Numbered from the stretch's first letter, positions 1 to 8,642 are shown. The stretch is DNA of 64,000 nt from Polynucleobacter difficilis (GCF_003065365.1 NZ_CP023276.1:1922001-1986000), one strand, 5' to 3'. Numbers and translations: made by a program. Notes: generated by a model from the letters alone, not told the origin.

Positions 1-76
1 AGCGCTCACGCACCAGACGGAGTTTGTTTTCTCCCTCCGGTGTTTTTGGTGGAAAAAATTCGACGCTCAATTCCAT
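1..76 (-). CDS. metF: Methylenetetrahydrofolate reductase, N-terminal 25 codons only
   Basis: The reverse strand reads MELSVEFFPPKTPEGENKL from an ATG at 76 and runs off the window. The E-F-FPPKT-EGE pattern is the classic beginning of MetF, the FAD enzyme that makes 5-methyltetrahydrofolate for methionine synthesis. It lies 29 bp after the ahcY stop on the same strand, so ahcY-metF is probably one transcript under the SAH riboswitch. Only the first beta strand of the barrel is present, so nothing can be said about the rest. Confidence 0.88.
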   Translation of the reverse strand, partial: MELSVEFFPPKTPEGENKLRLVRER

Positions 77-105
77 TGCATTTGACCTATCTAGTACTGC
101 TGCGA

Positions 106-1557
106 TTAATAACGGTAGTGCTCTGGCTTATACGGGCCTTGCTTTGTCACTCCAATGTAGCTGGCCTGTTGATCGCTCAACTCGGTCAGTTGCGCATTCA
201 GTTTCTTCAGCTGCAAGCGCGCTACTTTTTCATCTAAGTGTTTTGGCAAGGTATAAACGCCGACGGGGTATTTCTTCGTGCCGACTGCGCCCCACAACTC
301 AATTTGCGCAATCACTTGGTTCGCAAAAGAAGAACTCATCACATAAGATGGGTGACCAGTACCGCAACCCAAGTTAACCAAACGGCCTTTAGCCAAAATG
401 ATGATGCGCTTTTCAGGCATGCCATTCATGGCAGGGAAAATGACGTGATCGACTTGGGGTTTAATTTCTTCCCAGCGGTATTTTTCAATGCCCGCAATAT
501 CAATCTCATTATCAAAGTGGCCGATGTTACAAACAATGGCCTGGTCTTTCATGCGCGCCATGTGGTCATGCGTGATCACATGGTAATTGCCGGTTGCCGA
601 TACAAAGATATCGGCTTTGTCTGCTGCGTAGTCCATCGTCACAACGCGATAGCCTTCCATTGCTGCCTGCAATGCGCAGATTGGATCGACTTCCGTTACC
701 CAAACCTGAGCGGACAGGGCGCGCAAGGCTTGTGCTGAACCCTTACCAACGTCACCATAACCAGCAACCACGGCAACTTTTCCAGCAATCATCACATCGG
801 TAGCACGCTTAATCGCGTCAACCAACGACTCGCGGCAGCCATACAAATTATCAAACTTGCTCTTGGTAACCGAATCGTTCACGTTAATTGCAGGGAAAGC
901 CAATTCGCCTTTAGCAAACATTTGATACAGGCGATGCACGCCGGTTGTTGTCTCTTCCGTAACGCCTTCAACCTTGGCTAAGCGAGTCGAGTACCAGGTT
1001 GGATCAATCGCTAGCTTGCTCTTAATGGTCGAAAACAAAATGGTTTCTTCTTCGCTACTGGGGTTACTCAAGACTGCTTGGTCTTTTTCTGCCTTTGTGC
1101 CCAAGTGCAGCAGTAATGTTGCATCACCGCCGTCATCCAAAATCATATTGGTAAAGCCACCATCTGCCCACTCAAAAATGCGGTGGGTGTAATCCCAATA
1201 CTGCTCTAAGGTCTCGCCCTTAATCGCGAATACGGGAGTGCCATTCGCAGCAATCGCTGCGGCGGCATGGTCTTGCGTTGAAAAAATATTGCACGACGCC
1301 CACTGCACTTTCGCGCCCAATGCTTCAAGCGTCTCAATCAGCACTGCGGTTTGAATGGTCATGTGCAGTGAACCCGTAATGCGGGCGCCGCGCAGAGGCT
1401 GGGTTGCCGCGAACTCATCGCGAATCGCAACCAGTCCTGGCATTTCAGTTTCGGCAATGGCAATTTCTTTACGGCCAAAATCAGCCAAGGTGATGTCGGC
1501 GATTGCGCAATGTTTTGCTACAAAATCATTTAAGTTGAAATCAGATGCGGTATTCAT
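106..1557 (-). CDS. ahcY: S-adenosyl-L-homocysteine hydrolase
   Basis: 483 aa, cytosolic. It cleaves S-adenosylhomocysteine (SAH) to homocysteine and adenosine, clearing the by-product of methylation. Family marks seen are the GSLHMTIQTAVLIETL segment near residue 62, the NAD-binding GYGDVGKGSAQALRAL loop in the second half, and the C-terminal KPEHYRY tail that closes the neighbouring subunit's NAD site. The ATG at 1557 has GGAG five bases upstream; an overlapping ATG at 1561 is in another frame. Length matches proteobacterial AhcY with its usual insertion. The long leader carries an SAH riboswitch, so expression should rise when SAH accumulates. Confidence 0.97.
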   Translation of the reverse strand: MNTASDFNLNDFVAKHCAIADITLADFGRKEIAIAETEMPGLVAIRDEFAATQPLRGARITGSLHMTIQTAVLIETLEALGAKVQWASCNIFSTQDHAAAAIAANGTPVFAIKGETLEQYWDYTHRIFEWADGGFTNMILDDGGDATLLLHLGTKAEKDQAVLSNPSSEEETILFSTIKSKLAIDPTWYSTRLAKVEGVTEETTTGVHRLYQMFAKGELAFPAINVNDSVTKSKFDNLYGCRESLVDAIKRATDVMIAGKVAVVAGYGDVGKGSAQALRALSAQVWVTEVDPICALQAAMEGYRVVTMDYAADKADIFVSATGNYHVITHDHMARMKDQAIVCNIGHFDNEIDIAGIEKYRWEEIKPQVDHVIFPAMNGMPEKRIIILAKGRLVNLGCGTGHPSYVMSSSFANQVIAQIELWGAVGTKKYPVGVYTLPKHLDEKVARLQLKKLNAQLTELSDQQASYIGVTKQGPYKPEHYRY

Positions 1558-1620
1558 TCATGCTCCAGCTAAGGACGGATCAATGCTGGGGCAAGAAAAC
1601 TCGCCAACCATTGAGCCATG

Positions 1621-1724
1621 GGTTAGCGAGCGCAGTTGCAAAAAGCAAATTCCTGTTCGGATCTTGCCCCCTCAAGCCTGGGGAATCATTGGTTCGCAAT
1701 GTTCCTTGCAACGCTCCTTGAGAG
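1621..1724 (-). promoter_or_regulatory. SAH riboswitch in the ahcY leader
   Basis: On the minus strand the leader contains CTCAAGGAGCGTTGCAA, then CCCCAGGCTTGAG, then AACTGCGCTCGC. These match, in order, the known SAH aptamer elements GAGGAGCGCUGC, CCAGGCUCG and the 3' pseudoknot strand AACGGCGCUC. P1 is CTCAAG (1717-1722) pairing with CTTGAG; the 3' strand GCGCTC can pair with GAGCG of the first element, giving the H-type pseudoknot. The known class occurs mainly upstream of ahcY in beta- and gammaproteobacteria and turns expression on when SAH binds. The end lies about 65 bases before the ahcY start, leaving room for an expression platform. Confidence 0.9.
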
Positions 1725-1726
1725 TA

Positions 1727-1752
1727 TGGCGAAATTGTAATCAATTTCGCCA
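1727..1752 (-). promoter_or_regulatory. 11-bp inverted repeat abutting the SAH riboswitch; possible ahcY promoter/operator or metK terminator
   Basis: TGGCGAAATTG, a 4-base loop, then CAATTTCGCCA form a perfect 11-bp inverted repeat. It sits between the metK stop (1793) and the first riboswitch stem (1724). No T-run follows, so it is a poor intrinsic terminator. Within it the minus strand reads TTGATTACAAT; TACAAT is a plausible -10 box whose start would fall at about 1725, just where the riboswitch begins. A SahR-like or other regulator site is possible. Which role applies is inference. Confidence 0.45.
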
Positions 1753-1792
1753 AATACAGCTTAACAACGACTACCTAGGGGGTAGAAAGCCT

Positions 1793-2959
1793 TTACAGGC
1801 CTGCTGCTGCACGTAAGGCTGGCGCCTTATCGCACTGCTCCCAGGTAAATTCTGGCTCTTCACGACCAAAGTGACCATACGCTGCGGTTTTACGGTAAAT
1901 CGGGCGCAGTAAGTCAAGCATCTTGACAATGCCCTTCGGACGCAGGTCAAAGTGCTCTGCAACTAAAGCGGCAATCTTTTCGTCGGCAATCTTGCCGGTA
2001 CCAAAGGTGCTGACCATGACGGATGTTGGCTTTGCTACACCAATCGCATAGGAGATCTGAATCAAGCAACGCGTTGCTAACCCAGCTGCAACCACGTTCT
2101 TCGCTACGTAGCGACCGGCATAGGCTGCAGAGCGGTCTACCTTCGATGGATCCTTGCCCGAGAATGCGCCGCCGCCGTGGGGCGCTGCACCGCCGTAGGT
2201 ATCCACAATAATTTTGCGTCCGGTTAATCCGCAATCGCCCTGCGGTCCACCAATCACAAAGCGACCGGTGGGGTTTACCAAATACTTAATGTCGCCCTTG
2301 ATGAGATGGGCTGGCAAAACAGGCTTAATGATTTCTTCAATCACTGCTTCGCGTAATTTCTCGAGGGAAATATCTTCATCGTGCTGTGTTGACAACACCA
2401 CGGTGTCGATTGAGTCAGGCTTACCGTTTACATAACGCAGAGTGACTTGGGACTTTGCATCCGGACGCAACCACGTTAAGCGGCCGTCGCGGCGCAGCTG
2501 AGACTGGCGCTCAACCAAACGGTGCGATAGGTGAATCGGCAAAGGCATGAGCTCTGCCGTTTCATCGCAGGCATAACCAAACATCAAGCCTTGATCACCC
2601 GCGCCCTGATCTAAACCGTCGTCATGCGCCTTGTCTACGCCCTGTGCAATGTCTGGACTTTGCTTGTCGTAGGCCACCAAGACTGCGCAGCCCTTGTAGT
2701 CAATACCGTAAGCAGTGTTGTCATAGCCGATTTCACGCAAGGTATTGCGTGCGACTTGGATGTAATCCACGTTCGCGTGGGTTGTAATCTCACCCGCAAG
2801 AACAACCAAGCCCGTGTTGCAAAGTGTTTCTGCTGCAACTCGAGCCTTGGGATCTTGGGCCAAAATGGCGTCCAAAATCGCATCGGAGATTTGGTCTGCA
2901 ACTTTATCGGGGTGACCTTCGGAAACTGATTCTGAGGTGAAGAAATAATCATTTGCCAT
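1793..2959 (-). CDS. metK: S-adenosylmethionine synthase
   Basis: 388 aa, cytosolic; makes S-adenosylmethionine from methionine and ATP. Signature residues are GHPDK at 15-19, GAGDQGLMFGYA at 119-130, and the glycine-rich P-loop-like GGGAFSGKDPSKVDRS in the last third. The ATG at 2959 follows AAAGGAAAA. It is upstream of ahcY on the same strand with 235 bp between, so the two methyl-cycle genes are neighbours but each seems to have its own leader. Length is normal for bacterial MetK. Confidence 0.97.
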   Translation of the reverse strand: MANDYFFTSESVSEGHPDKVADQISDAILDAILAQDPKARVAAETLCNTGLVVLAGEITTHANVDYIQVARNTLREIGYDNTAYGIDYKGCAVLVAYDKQSPDIAQGVDKAHDDGLDQGAGDQGLMFGYACDETAELMPLPIHLSHRLVERQSQLRRDGRLTWLRPDAKSQVTLRYVNGKPDSIDTVVLSTQHDEDISLEKLREAVIEEIIKPVLPAHLIKGDIKYLVNPTGRFVIGGPQGDCGLTGRKIIVDTYGGAAPHGGGAFSGKDPSKVDRSAAYAGRYVAKNVVAAGLATRCLIQISYAIGVAKPTSVMVSTFGTGKIADEKIAALVAEHFDLRPKGIVKMLDLLRPIYRKTAAYGHFGREEPEFTWEQCDKAPALRAAAGL

Positions 2960-3076
2960 TGCGTTTTCCTTTAAAAATTAACACGATCAGTAGGACAACT
3001 CGACGTGCCAGGAACCTCAACGGCGACGCTTTAGCAGAATTTTTAATCGCCCCGCAAGTTGTCTTAACTCGGCGAT
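2960..3076 (-). promoter_or_regulatory. Structured metK 5' leader with mutually exclusive pairings; class not recognised
   Basis: The expected transcript starts near 3076 and runs about 117 nt to the metK ATG. The first six bases ATCGCC (3071-3076) can pair perfectly with GGCGAT (3046-3051). That same GGCGAT can instead pair with GTCGCC (3022-3027, one G-U). The second pairing is compatible with a 9-bp long-range helix between GACAACTTG (3055-3063) and CGAGTTGTC (2994-3002). The two states exclude each other, as in switches. It does not match the SAM-I, SAM-II, SAM-III or SAH consensus as I know them. The leader ends TTAATTTTTAAAGGAAAA before the ATG. Confidence 0.5.
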
Positions 3077-3082
3077 GGAAGG

Positions 3083-3111
3083 ATTCTATCCGAACTTCGT
3101 GAATTGGGCAA
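3083..3111 (-). promoter_or_regulatory. Sigma-70-type promoter of metK
   Basis: On the minus strand TTGCCC (3106-3111) and TAGAAT (3083-3088) are separated by exactly 17 bp. This places the transcription start at about 3075-3077, right at the first base of the ATCGCC element of the structured leader. The region between this promoter and lpxL on the other strand is only about 50 bp. Confidence 0.65.
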
Positions 3112-3158
3112 AATTCACAATTAGCCTAATCCCTTAAGGGATTGAATATGATGATGGG

Positions 3159-4016
3159 GTGCGTACCCTACTATTTAAGCTCATGCTCCACACCATTGCA
3201 GCGATGCCGCTTGGCTTTGCACAGGCTATTGGGGGTGGGCTCGGTTTGCTGGCATTTATTGGGTCTCGGCACTATCGCAGCCTTTTTAAGCAGCATTACC
3301 TTTCTGCTGCGACGCAAAATCACTTCCCGGCTCGCATTTGGTCGGCAGCCTGCGCCTCCGGAATGCTGTTTTCAGATAGCCTATGGATTTGGCGCAATCC
3401 CAGCAAAGCCCTGTCGTTTACTGAAATTAACAACTGGGAGGTAGTAGAGGGGGCCATCAATGAGGGGCATGGTTTAGTTATGCTCACGCCCCACTTAGGG
3501 GGCTTTGAAATTATTCCTCGCGTACTCGCACAGCATTTTCCAGCCACCATCTTGTATCGGCCGGCCCGACAAGATTGGCTTAATGCCGTCATCGAAGACG
3601 GCAGAGCCTATCCTAATATGCATTTTGTACCGACGAATCTGCATGGTGTACGTCAAATGACCCGCGCACTTACGCGAGGTGAGGCCATTGGCATTCTTCC
3701 GGATCAAGTACCCAGCGGTGGCGATGGCATTTGGGCTCCCTTTTTTGGTCGTCCAGCCTATACAACTACCCTGCCTGCACGCCTTGCCAATAGGCACCAT
3801 ACGCCTGTAGTGATGTTTACTGCCAAACGCAAAGGGCTTGGCCAAGGCTGGCTCATGCAAGCAACCCGCCTTAATGCATTTTCGGAAGATCCGGGTACAT
3901 CTTGTAGCGAGCTGAACACAGCTATCGAGGCAGCAATCTTGATTGCACCAGAGCAGTTTATATGGGCCTACAACCGCTTTAAACACCCGCTTGGGGCAGA
4001 GCCACCACCACAATAA
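3159..4016 (+). CDS. Lipid A biosynthesis acyltransferase, LpxL/HtrB family (copy 1)
   Basis: 285 aa inner-membrane enzyme of the LpxL/LpxM family, which transfers secondary acyl chains to Kdo2-lipid IVA. A hydrophobic N-terminus (residues 1-35) anchors it. The catalytic HX4(D/E) motif is H112-LGGF-E117, preceded by VMLTP. The C-terminus keeps the family's YNRFKHP ending. The start is GTG at 3159; the three ATGs just upstream are out of frame. It is followed after 12 bp by a second, clearly different family member, so the pair likely supplies two acylation steps. Chain length and position specificity cannot be read from sequence. Confidence 0.88.
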   Translation: MRTLLFKLMLHTIAAMPLGFAQAIGGGLGLLAFIGSRHYRSLFKQHYLSAATQNHFPARIWSAACASGMLFSDSLWIWRNPSKALSFTEINNWEVVEGAINEGHGLVMLTPHLGGFEIIPRVLAQHFPATILYRPARQDWLNAVIEDGRAYPNMHFVPTNLHGVRQMTRALTRGEAIGILPDQVPSGGDGIWAPFFGRPAYTTTLPARLANRHHTPVVMFTAKRKGLGQGWLMQATRLNAFSEDPGTSCSELNTAIEAAILIAPEQFIWAYNRFKHPLGAEPPPQ

Positions 4017-4028
4017 ATTCAATTTAAG

Positions 4029-4925
4029 ATGACCTGGTTCCAAACCATCTTTAATTTTTTAGCACTCAGCCTCTTGCGCTTGTTTGCCTTTTTGCCATAC
4101 GCCATCATTGTTCCGATTGGCTATGGCTTGGGCTGGTTGGCGGCACACATCCCAAATGAGCGTGCGCACGTCGTCAAAACGAATCTACGACTTTGCTTTC
4201 CGTCTTTATCCGCATCTGAAATCGACGCCCTTGCATTAGAGCATTGGAAGCTATTTGGCCGCAGCGTCATTGAGCGTAGCCGGATCTGGCTCGGCACTGG
4301 CGCGCAAATTCAGGCAATGGTCGAAATTGAATCCGCAATCCCGCTCGGCGATCGTAAGCCAAGGCTGTTAATCAATCCGCATTTCGTTGGTTTAGAGGGT
4401 GGCTTCATGGCCCTCTCCGTCATGGCAAAAGAGCGGGGCTGGATGGGCGGTGCAGGGCTTTACCAAAAGATGAAGAACCCGTTTTTCAATCAAAAGATGA
4501 TTGAGTGGCGCAATCGGTTTGGTGGCAAGTCGATTGAGCGGCAAAGTCGTCTGCGCGATCTGATTCGAGAAATTCAAACTGGGAATTTCATCTTTATTGC
4601 ACCAGACATTGATCTGGGACCACGCGATTCGGTGTTTGTTCCTTTTTTTGGCATTCAGACCAGTACTATTACGTCGGTATCGCGCCTGGCCCAATTGAGT
4701 GGCGCAGAGGTCTGCTTGATGACGACCACCTTAAATGCGAATCGCAGCGGCTATGTTTGCCGCATTAGTGCGCCCCTGGAAAACTTCCCAAGCGACGATC
4801 CCAGCAACGATGCCGCTCATCTCAACCAATGCATCGAAGCGCTTGTTCGCGAAAGGCCTGCAGAGTACTATTGGGTACATAAACGCTTTAAGCATCGCCC
4901 GCCCGGCGAAGCCAGCTTGTATTAA
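4029..4925 (+). CDS. Lipid A biosynthesis acyltransferase, LpxL/HtrB family (copy 2)
   Basis: 298 aa. N-terminal membrane segment at about 8-40, then the conserved VVKTNLRLCFPSLS block (48-61), catalytic H118-FVGL-E123 (HX4E), the APDIDLGPRDSVFVPFFG segment, and the closing YYWVHKRFKHRPPGE. It is much closer to the third copy at 29060-29947 than to its direct neighbour, so copies 2 and 3 are paralogues from a later duplication or transfer. It forms a short plus-strand run with copy 1 and dapF. Confidence 0.9.
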   Translation: MTWFQTIFNFLALSLLRLFAFLPYAIIVPIGYGLGWLAAHIPNERAHVVKTNLRLCFPSLSASEIDALALEHWKLFGRSVIERSRIWLGTGAQIQAMVEIESAIPLGDRKPRLLINPHFVGLEGGFMALSVMAKERGWMGGAGLYQKMKNPFFNQKMIEWRNRFGGKSIERQSRLRDLIREIQTGNFIFIAPDIDLGPRDSVFVPFFGIQTSTITSVSRLAQLSGAEVCLMTTTLNANRSGYVCRISAPLENFPSDDPSNDAAHLNQCIEALVRERPAEYYWVHKRFKHRPPGEASLY

Positions 4926-4950
4926 TTGACTATCCAGAACGGAACACTGC

Positions 4951-5850
4951 TTGAGTACTGACTTGAAACGCACACTGCGCTTTACCAAAATGCATGGGGC
5001 AGGCAATGACTTTATTGTGCTCAATGGCATCGATCAGGATTTGAGCGTCATTACTAAAGAGCAATGGCGTCAGCTAGCCCATCGCCAATTTGGCATTGGG
5101 GCAGATCAAATTTTGTTGATTGAAAAAGCAACTAGGTCTGATGCTGACTTTCGGTATCGCATCTTTAATTCGGATGGCGGCGAAGTCGAGCAATGCGGTA
5201 ATGGTTCGCGCTGCTTTGTACGCTATGTATTGGATAAAAAACTATCCAGCAAAAATCCATTGCGGGTGGAAGTTGCACATACGGTCTTGACACTCCAGGC
5301 GCTGCCGGATGGTCAAGTACAGGTTGACATGGGTGCGCCCATCTTTGAACACGAACGCATTCCATTTCGAGCTGAAAATGTAGCGAGCAAAATCGAGTTT
5401 CATGAAACCCTCTATGCCCTACCCATTGGTTCAAATCCAGGCGGGCATGATGACTGGATTGGCGTGCTGTCGATGGGTAACCCCCATGCTATTCAAGTTG
5501 TCATTGATGTGGATAGCGCGCCCGTTGCCCATGAGGGGCCCCGCATTGAAAGTCACCCTGCTTTTCCAAAGCGCGTGAATGCCGGCTTCATGCAAGTACT
5601 GAATCGCAATGCCATCAAGCTGCGTGTATATGAACGTGGCGCAGGAGAAACCTTGGCATGCGGTACTGGCGCTTGCGCCGCAGTGGTGTCGGGTATTCGT
5701 AGAGGCCTACTTGACTCTCCGGTACGCGTTCAGACGCGCGGGGGAGAGCTAAGCATAGCGTGGCCCGGAGTTCGCGACGGCATCGCGCAATCGGTCATCA
5801 TGACCGGGCCAGCCACCACCGTCTTTGAAGGCGAATTTACCCTGCCTTAA
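4951..5850 (+). CDS. dapF: Diaminopimelate epimerase
   Basis: 299 aa cytosolic enzyme converting LL- to meso-diaminopimelate for lysine and peptidoglycan. The two catalytic cysteines are in EQCGNGSRC (C82) and LACGTGACA (C237). The N-terminal FTKMHGAGNDF is typical. No ATG precedes that motif; the TTG at 4951 with GGAA upstream is the likely start, and TTG 4963 is an alternative. It overlaps the 3' end of the convergent pyrE by 14 bp, so the two genes share no terminator space. Confidence 0.95.
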   Translation: MSTDLKRTLRFTKMHGAGNDFIVLNGIDQDLSVITKEQWRQLAHRQFGIGADQILLIEKATRSDADFRYRIFNSDGGEVEQCGNGSRCFVRYVLDKKLSSKNPLRVEVAHTVLTLQALPDGQVQVDMGAPIFEHERIPFRAENVASKIEFHETLYALPIGSNPGGHDDWIGVLSMGNPHAIQVVIDVDSAPVAHEGPRIESHPAFPKRVNAGFMQVLNRNAIKLRVYERGAGETLACGTGACAAVVSGIRRGLLDSPVRVQTRGGELSIAWPGVRDGIAQSVIMTGPATTVFEGEFTLP

Positions 5851-6514
5851 TCCCGTATTGCTTACGGTAGGCCGTTACTGCTGGAAGGTATTGCTGCAAA
5901 GCGGGGTCTTTGGAGGCGTCGAGGTAATCCATCACATTGCTTAAGCTGGCAATCGCAATCACTGGGATGTCAAACTCCTGCTCAACACTCTGAACGGCAG
6001 AGTGGCTACCAATGTCGACTGCATTGCCTGAGCGCTCCATTCGGTCCAGAGCAATCAAAACAGCCGCGGGCTCTGCGCCGGCAGCCCGAATCAATTCGAC
6101 TGACTCTCGCACGGATGTGCCTGCTGAAATCACATCATCAATAATGACTACCCTGCCCTTAACCGGCGCGCCGACTAAAGTGCCGCCCTCGCCATGGTCT
6201 TTTGCCTCTTTGCGGTTATAAGCAAACGGGACATTTTTATTTTGATGGGCTAAGGCAATTGCGGTTGCTGCAGCCAAGGTGATGCCTTTATAAGCAGGGC
6301 CATAAAGCATGTCGAATGCAACACCGGACTCGAGTAGTGCATTGGCGTAATACTTGCCCAAGGACCCGAGTAAAGCCCCGTCACTAAAACCGCCCGCGTT
6401 AAAAAAATAAGGGGATTGACGACCGGCTTTGGTTTTAAACTCACCAAACGATAAAACGTGCGCCTCTAGGGCAAAGCGGATAAAGTCGAATTGATTTACA
6501 TTTTTAGAGTTCAT
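5837..6514 (-). CDS. pyrE: Orotate phosphoribosyltransferase
   Basis: 225 aa cytosolic pyrimidine enzyme that joins orotate to PRPP. The PRPP-binding motif VVIIDDVISAGTS lies at 122-134, and the flexible catalytic loop is represented by RKEAKDHGEGG (101-111). Length fits the family. It is divergent from xth with only 8 bp between start codons, so the promoters of each must lie inside the other's coding sequence or leader region. Confidence 0.95.
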   Translation of the reverse strand: MNSKNVNQFDFIRFALEAHVLSFGEFKTKAGRQSPYFFNAGGFSDGALLGSLGKYYANALLESGVAFDMLYGPAYKGITLAAATAIALAHQNKNVPFAYNRKEAKDHGEGGTLVGAPVKGRVVIIDDVISAGTSVRESVELIRAAGAEPAAVLIALDRMERSGNAVDIGSHSAVQSVEQEFDIPVIAIASLSNVMDYLDASKDPALQQYLPAVTAYRKQYGIKAG

Positions 6515-6522
6515 AGGCCTCC

Positions 6523-7305
6523 ATGTTACGCATCATTTCAGCGAACCTCAACGGTATCCGTTCTGCAGCCAAAAAAGGCTTTATTCCATGGGCGCTCCAG
6601 CAAAAAGCGGACTTTATTTGCATGCAAGAACTCAAGGCCCAAGAGACGGACCTGAATGAGACTATGATGCGCCCGGACGGATTACTTGGGTTTTTCCACT
6701 GCGCCGAAAAAAAAGGCTATAGCGGCTGCGGCATCTATACCCCGCACCAACCGGATGACATCATTTACGGTTTTGGTAACCCCGAGTTTGATGCCGAGGG
6801 ACGTTACGTTGAGGCCCGTTTTAAGACCCTCTCGGTTATCTCGGTTTACATGCCCTCCGGCTCCAGCTCGCCTGAGCGCCAGGAAGCCAAGTTTCGTTAC
6901 CTCGAGGCATTCATGCCCCACCTAATTGCACTCAAGCGCAGTGGCCGTGAAATCGTCCTATGCGGGGATGTCAATATCGCGCACCACGAAGTCGATTTAA
7001 AGAATTGGAAAGGCAATCTAAAGAATTCCGGATTTTTACCAGAAGAGCGCGCTTGGTTAACGCGCCTCTTTGGCGAAATTGGGTATGTCGACGTTTATCG
7101 TAAGCTCGAACCCGATACGACCGATGCCTGCTACACCTGGTGGAGTCAACGGGGTCAAGCCTACGCCAAGAATGTCGGCTGGCGCATTGATTACCAGATC
7201 GCGACTGCGCAGATTGCGGCCTCAGCTAAAACGACCTCCATCTATAAACAAGAGCGCTTCTCTGATCACGCACCCTTAATCGTGGACTATGGCTGGTCGA
7301 TTTAG
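6523..7305 (+). CDS. xth: Exodeoxyribonuclease III family protein
   Basis: 260 aa AP endonuclease/exonuclease of the EEP (endonuclease/exonuclease/phosphatase) fold, acting in base excision repair. Motifs in order: ANLNGIRSAAKKG near the start, MQELKAQ with the metal-binding Glu, GDVNIAHHEVD in the middle, and the C-terminal SDHAPLIVDY with the Asp-His pair. Its stop codon overlaps the end of the convergent ampG gene by 4 bp. Confidence 0.94.
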   Translation: MLRIISANLNGIRSAAKKGFIPWALQQKADFICMQELKAQETDLNETMMRPDGLLGFFHCAEKKGYSGCGIYTPHQPDDIIYGFGNPEFDAEGRYVEARFKTLSVISVYMPSGSSSPERQEAKFRYLEAFMPHLIALKRSGREIVLCGDVNIAHHEVDLKNWKGNLKNSGFLPEERAWLTRLFGEIGYVDVYRKLEPDTTDACYTWWSQRGQAYAKNVGWRIDYQIATAQIAASAKTTSIYKQERFSDHAPLIVDYGWSI

Positions 7306-8642
7306 TCGACTGCGATTGTGGCCGACTCCGGTTTTTTCAATTGCACTAGGTTGAAATGAATCACCAGCCAGATTAGTAAAAGCACTGGCACGCCAATAAT
7401 GGCGGTGCTAATAAAAAAGACCGGGTATCCAAAGGCATCCACAAATACCCCAGAAAATCCGGCTAACCACTTCGGCGCCAAGAGCATCATGGAGCTGAAC
7501 AAGGCATATTGGGTCGCCGAATACTGAATGTTCGTTAATGAAGATAAAAAGGCAATAAAGGCTGCAGTTGCAATTCCGGAGCTGAGGTTGTCTGCAGAAA
7601 TAACCCAAACCAATCCGGTCAAATCATGGCCTTGGGTTGCAAGCCAAGCAAATAGCAGATTGCTGACAGCAGATAAGACTGCCCCAAAAAATAAAATGCG
7701 CATCACCCCAAACCGCAGAGCCAACACGCCGCCAATAAAGGCACCGAGCAAGGTCATGATCACGCCAAACACTTTGCTCACTGCGGCCACTTCATCTTTG
7801 GTGTAACCCATATCGACATAAAATGGGTTTGCCATAATGCCCATCACAATGTCGCTAATCCGATAGATTGCGATTAGCCCCAAAATGGCAATCGCATGCC
7901 AACCGTAGCGAGTAATGAATTCAGAAAAAGGCTCAATGAGTGTTTGATGCAGCCATGCTTTTGCATTGCGAGCCTTAGCCAACTCAATGCGTGCGGGCTC
8001 CTTACTCAAGAGGGTTGTAATGACACCAACGGCAATCGAACAGGCCATGACTACATAAGCAAATTGCCACGCACTCGCATCGTAGCCCGCCCCTGTCTCA
8101 ACTCGAGCTGCCAACCACAGCACCCCTGCGCCAGACCAAATCAAGGCAAGGCGATATCCCGTTTGATACGTTGCGGCTAATGCGGCTTGTCGATCACTGT
8201 CGGCGGACTCAATCCGGAATGCATCTAGCGCAATGTCTTGTGTCGCTGAGCCAAACGCCACCAGCAATGCAAACCACACCATTGGGGTAATCGCAACCTT
8301 AGGGTCTAGGCTGGCCATGCCCAATAAGCCAAGAACAATAATGGCTTGGGCACAAATCAACCAACTGCGACGACGCCCCAGCAATCGACCTAAAAACGGA
8401 ATGGGTAGCCGATCCACTAAAGGCGCCCACAACCACTTGCCTGCGTAAATGAGACCAATCCAGGTGAGGTAACCAATGGTGCTGCGATCAATGCCGGCCT
8501 CCCGCAACCAAAAACTCAGGGTACCCAGAATGAGAAGAAGCGGCAGTCCTGCAGAAAAACCCAAGAACAACATCCGCAGGCAAGGCCATTCCAGGTAAAC
8601 CCGAAAATCAGTTGCCCATGAACGGATTGAATTAAGTGCCAC
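7302..8642 (-). CDS. ampG: AmpG-type muropeptide permease, MFS
   Basis: 446 aa polytopic inner-membrane protein with many hydrophobic segments. Family-like parts are GFSAGLPLLLILGTLSFWLREAGI near residue 29, the WAPLVDRLPIPFLGRLLGRRRSW loop, and FGSATQDIALDAFRIE around residue 130. AmpG imports GlcNAc-anhydroMurNAc peptides from peptidoglycan turnover. It is last in the slmA-metX-metW-ampG chain and overlaps metW by 11 bp. Substrate is inferred from family. Confidence 0.85.
   Translation of the reverse strand: MALNSIRSWATDFRVYLEWPCLRMLFLGFSAGLPLLLILGTLSFWLREAGIDRSTIGYLTWIGLIYAGKWLWAPLVDRLPIPFLGRLLGRRRSWLICAQAIIVLGLLGMASLDPKVAITPMVWFALLVAFGSATQDIALDAFRIESADSDRQAALAATYQTGYRLALIWSGAGVLWLAARVETGAGYDASAWQFAYVVMACSIAVGVITTLLSKEPARIELAKARNAKAWLHQTLIEPFSEFITRYGWHAIAILGLIAIYRISDIVMGIMANPFYVDMGYTKDEVAAVSKVFGVIMTLLGAFIGGVLALRFGVMRILFFGAVLSAVSNLLFAWLATQGHDLTGLVWVISADNLSSGIATAAFIAFLSSLTNIQYSATQYALFSSMMLLAPKWLAGFSGVFVDAFGYPVFFISTAIIGVPVLLLIWLVIHFNLVQLKKPESATIAVD

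Noticed and set aside
2960..3076. metK leader as a known SAM riboswitch
   Set aside because: A CTAAAG stretch recalls SAM-II, but the rest of that consensus is missing, and SAM-I and SAM-III elements are absent.
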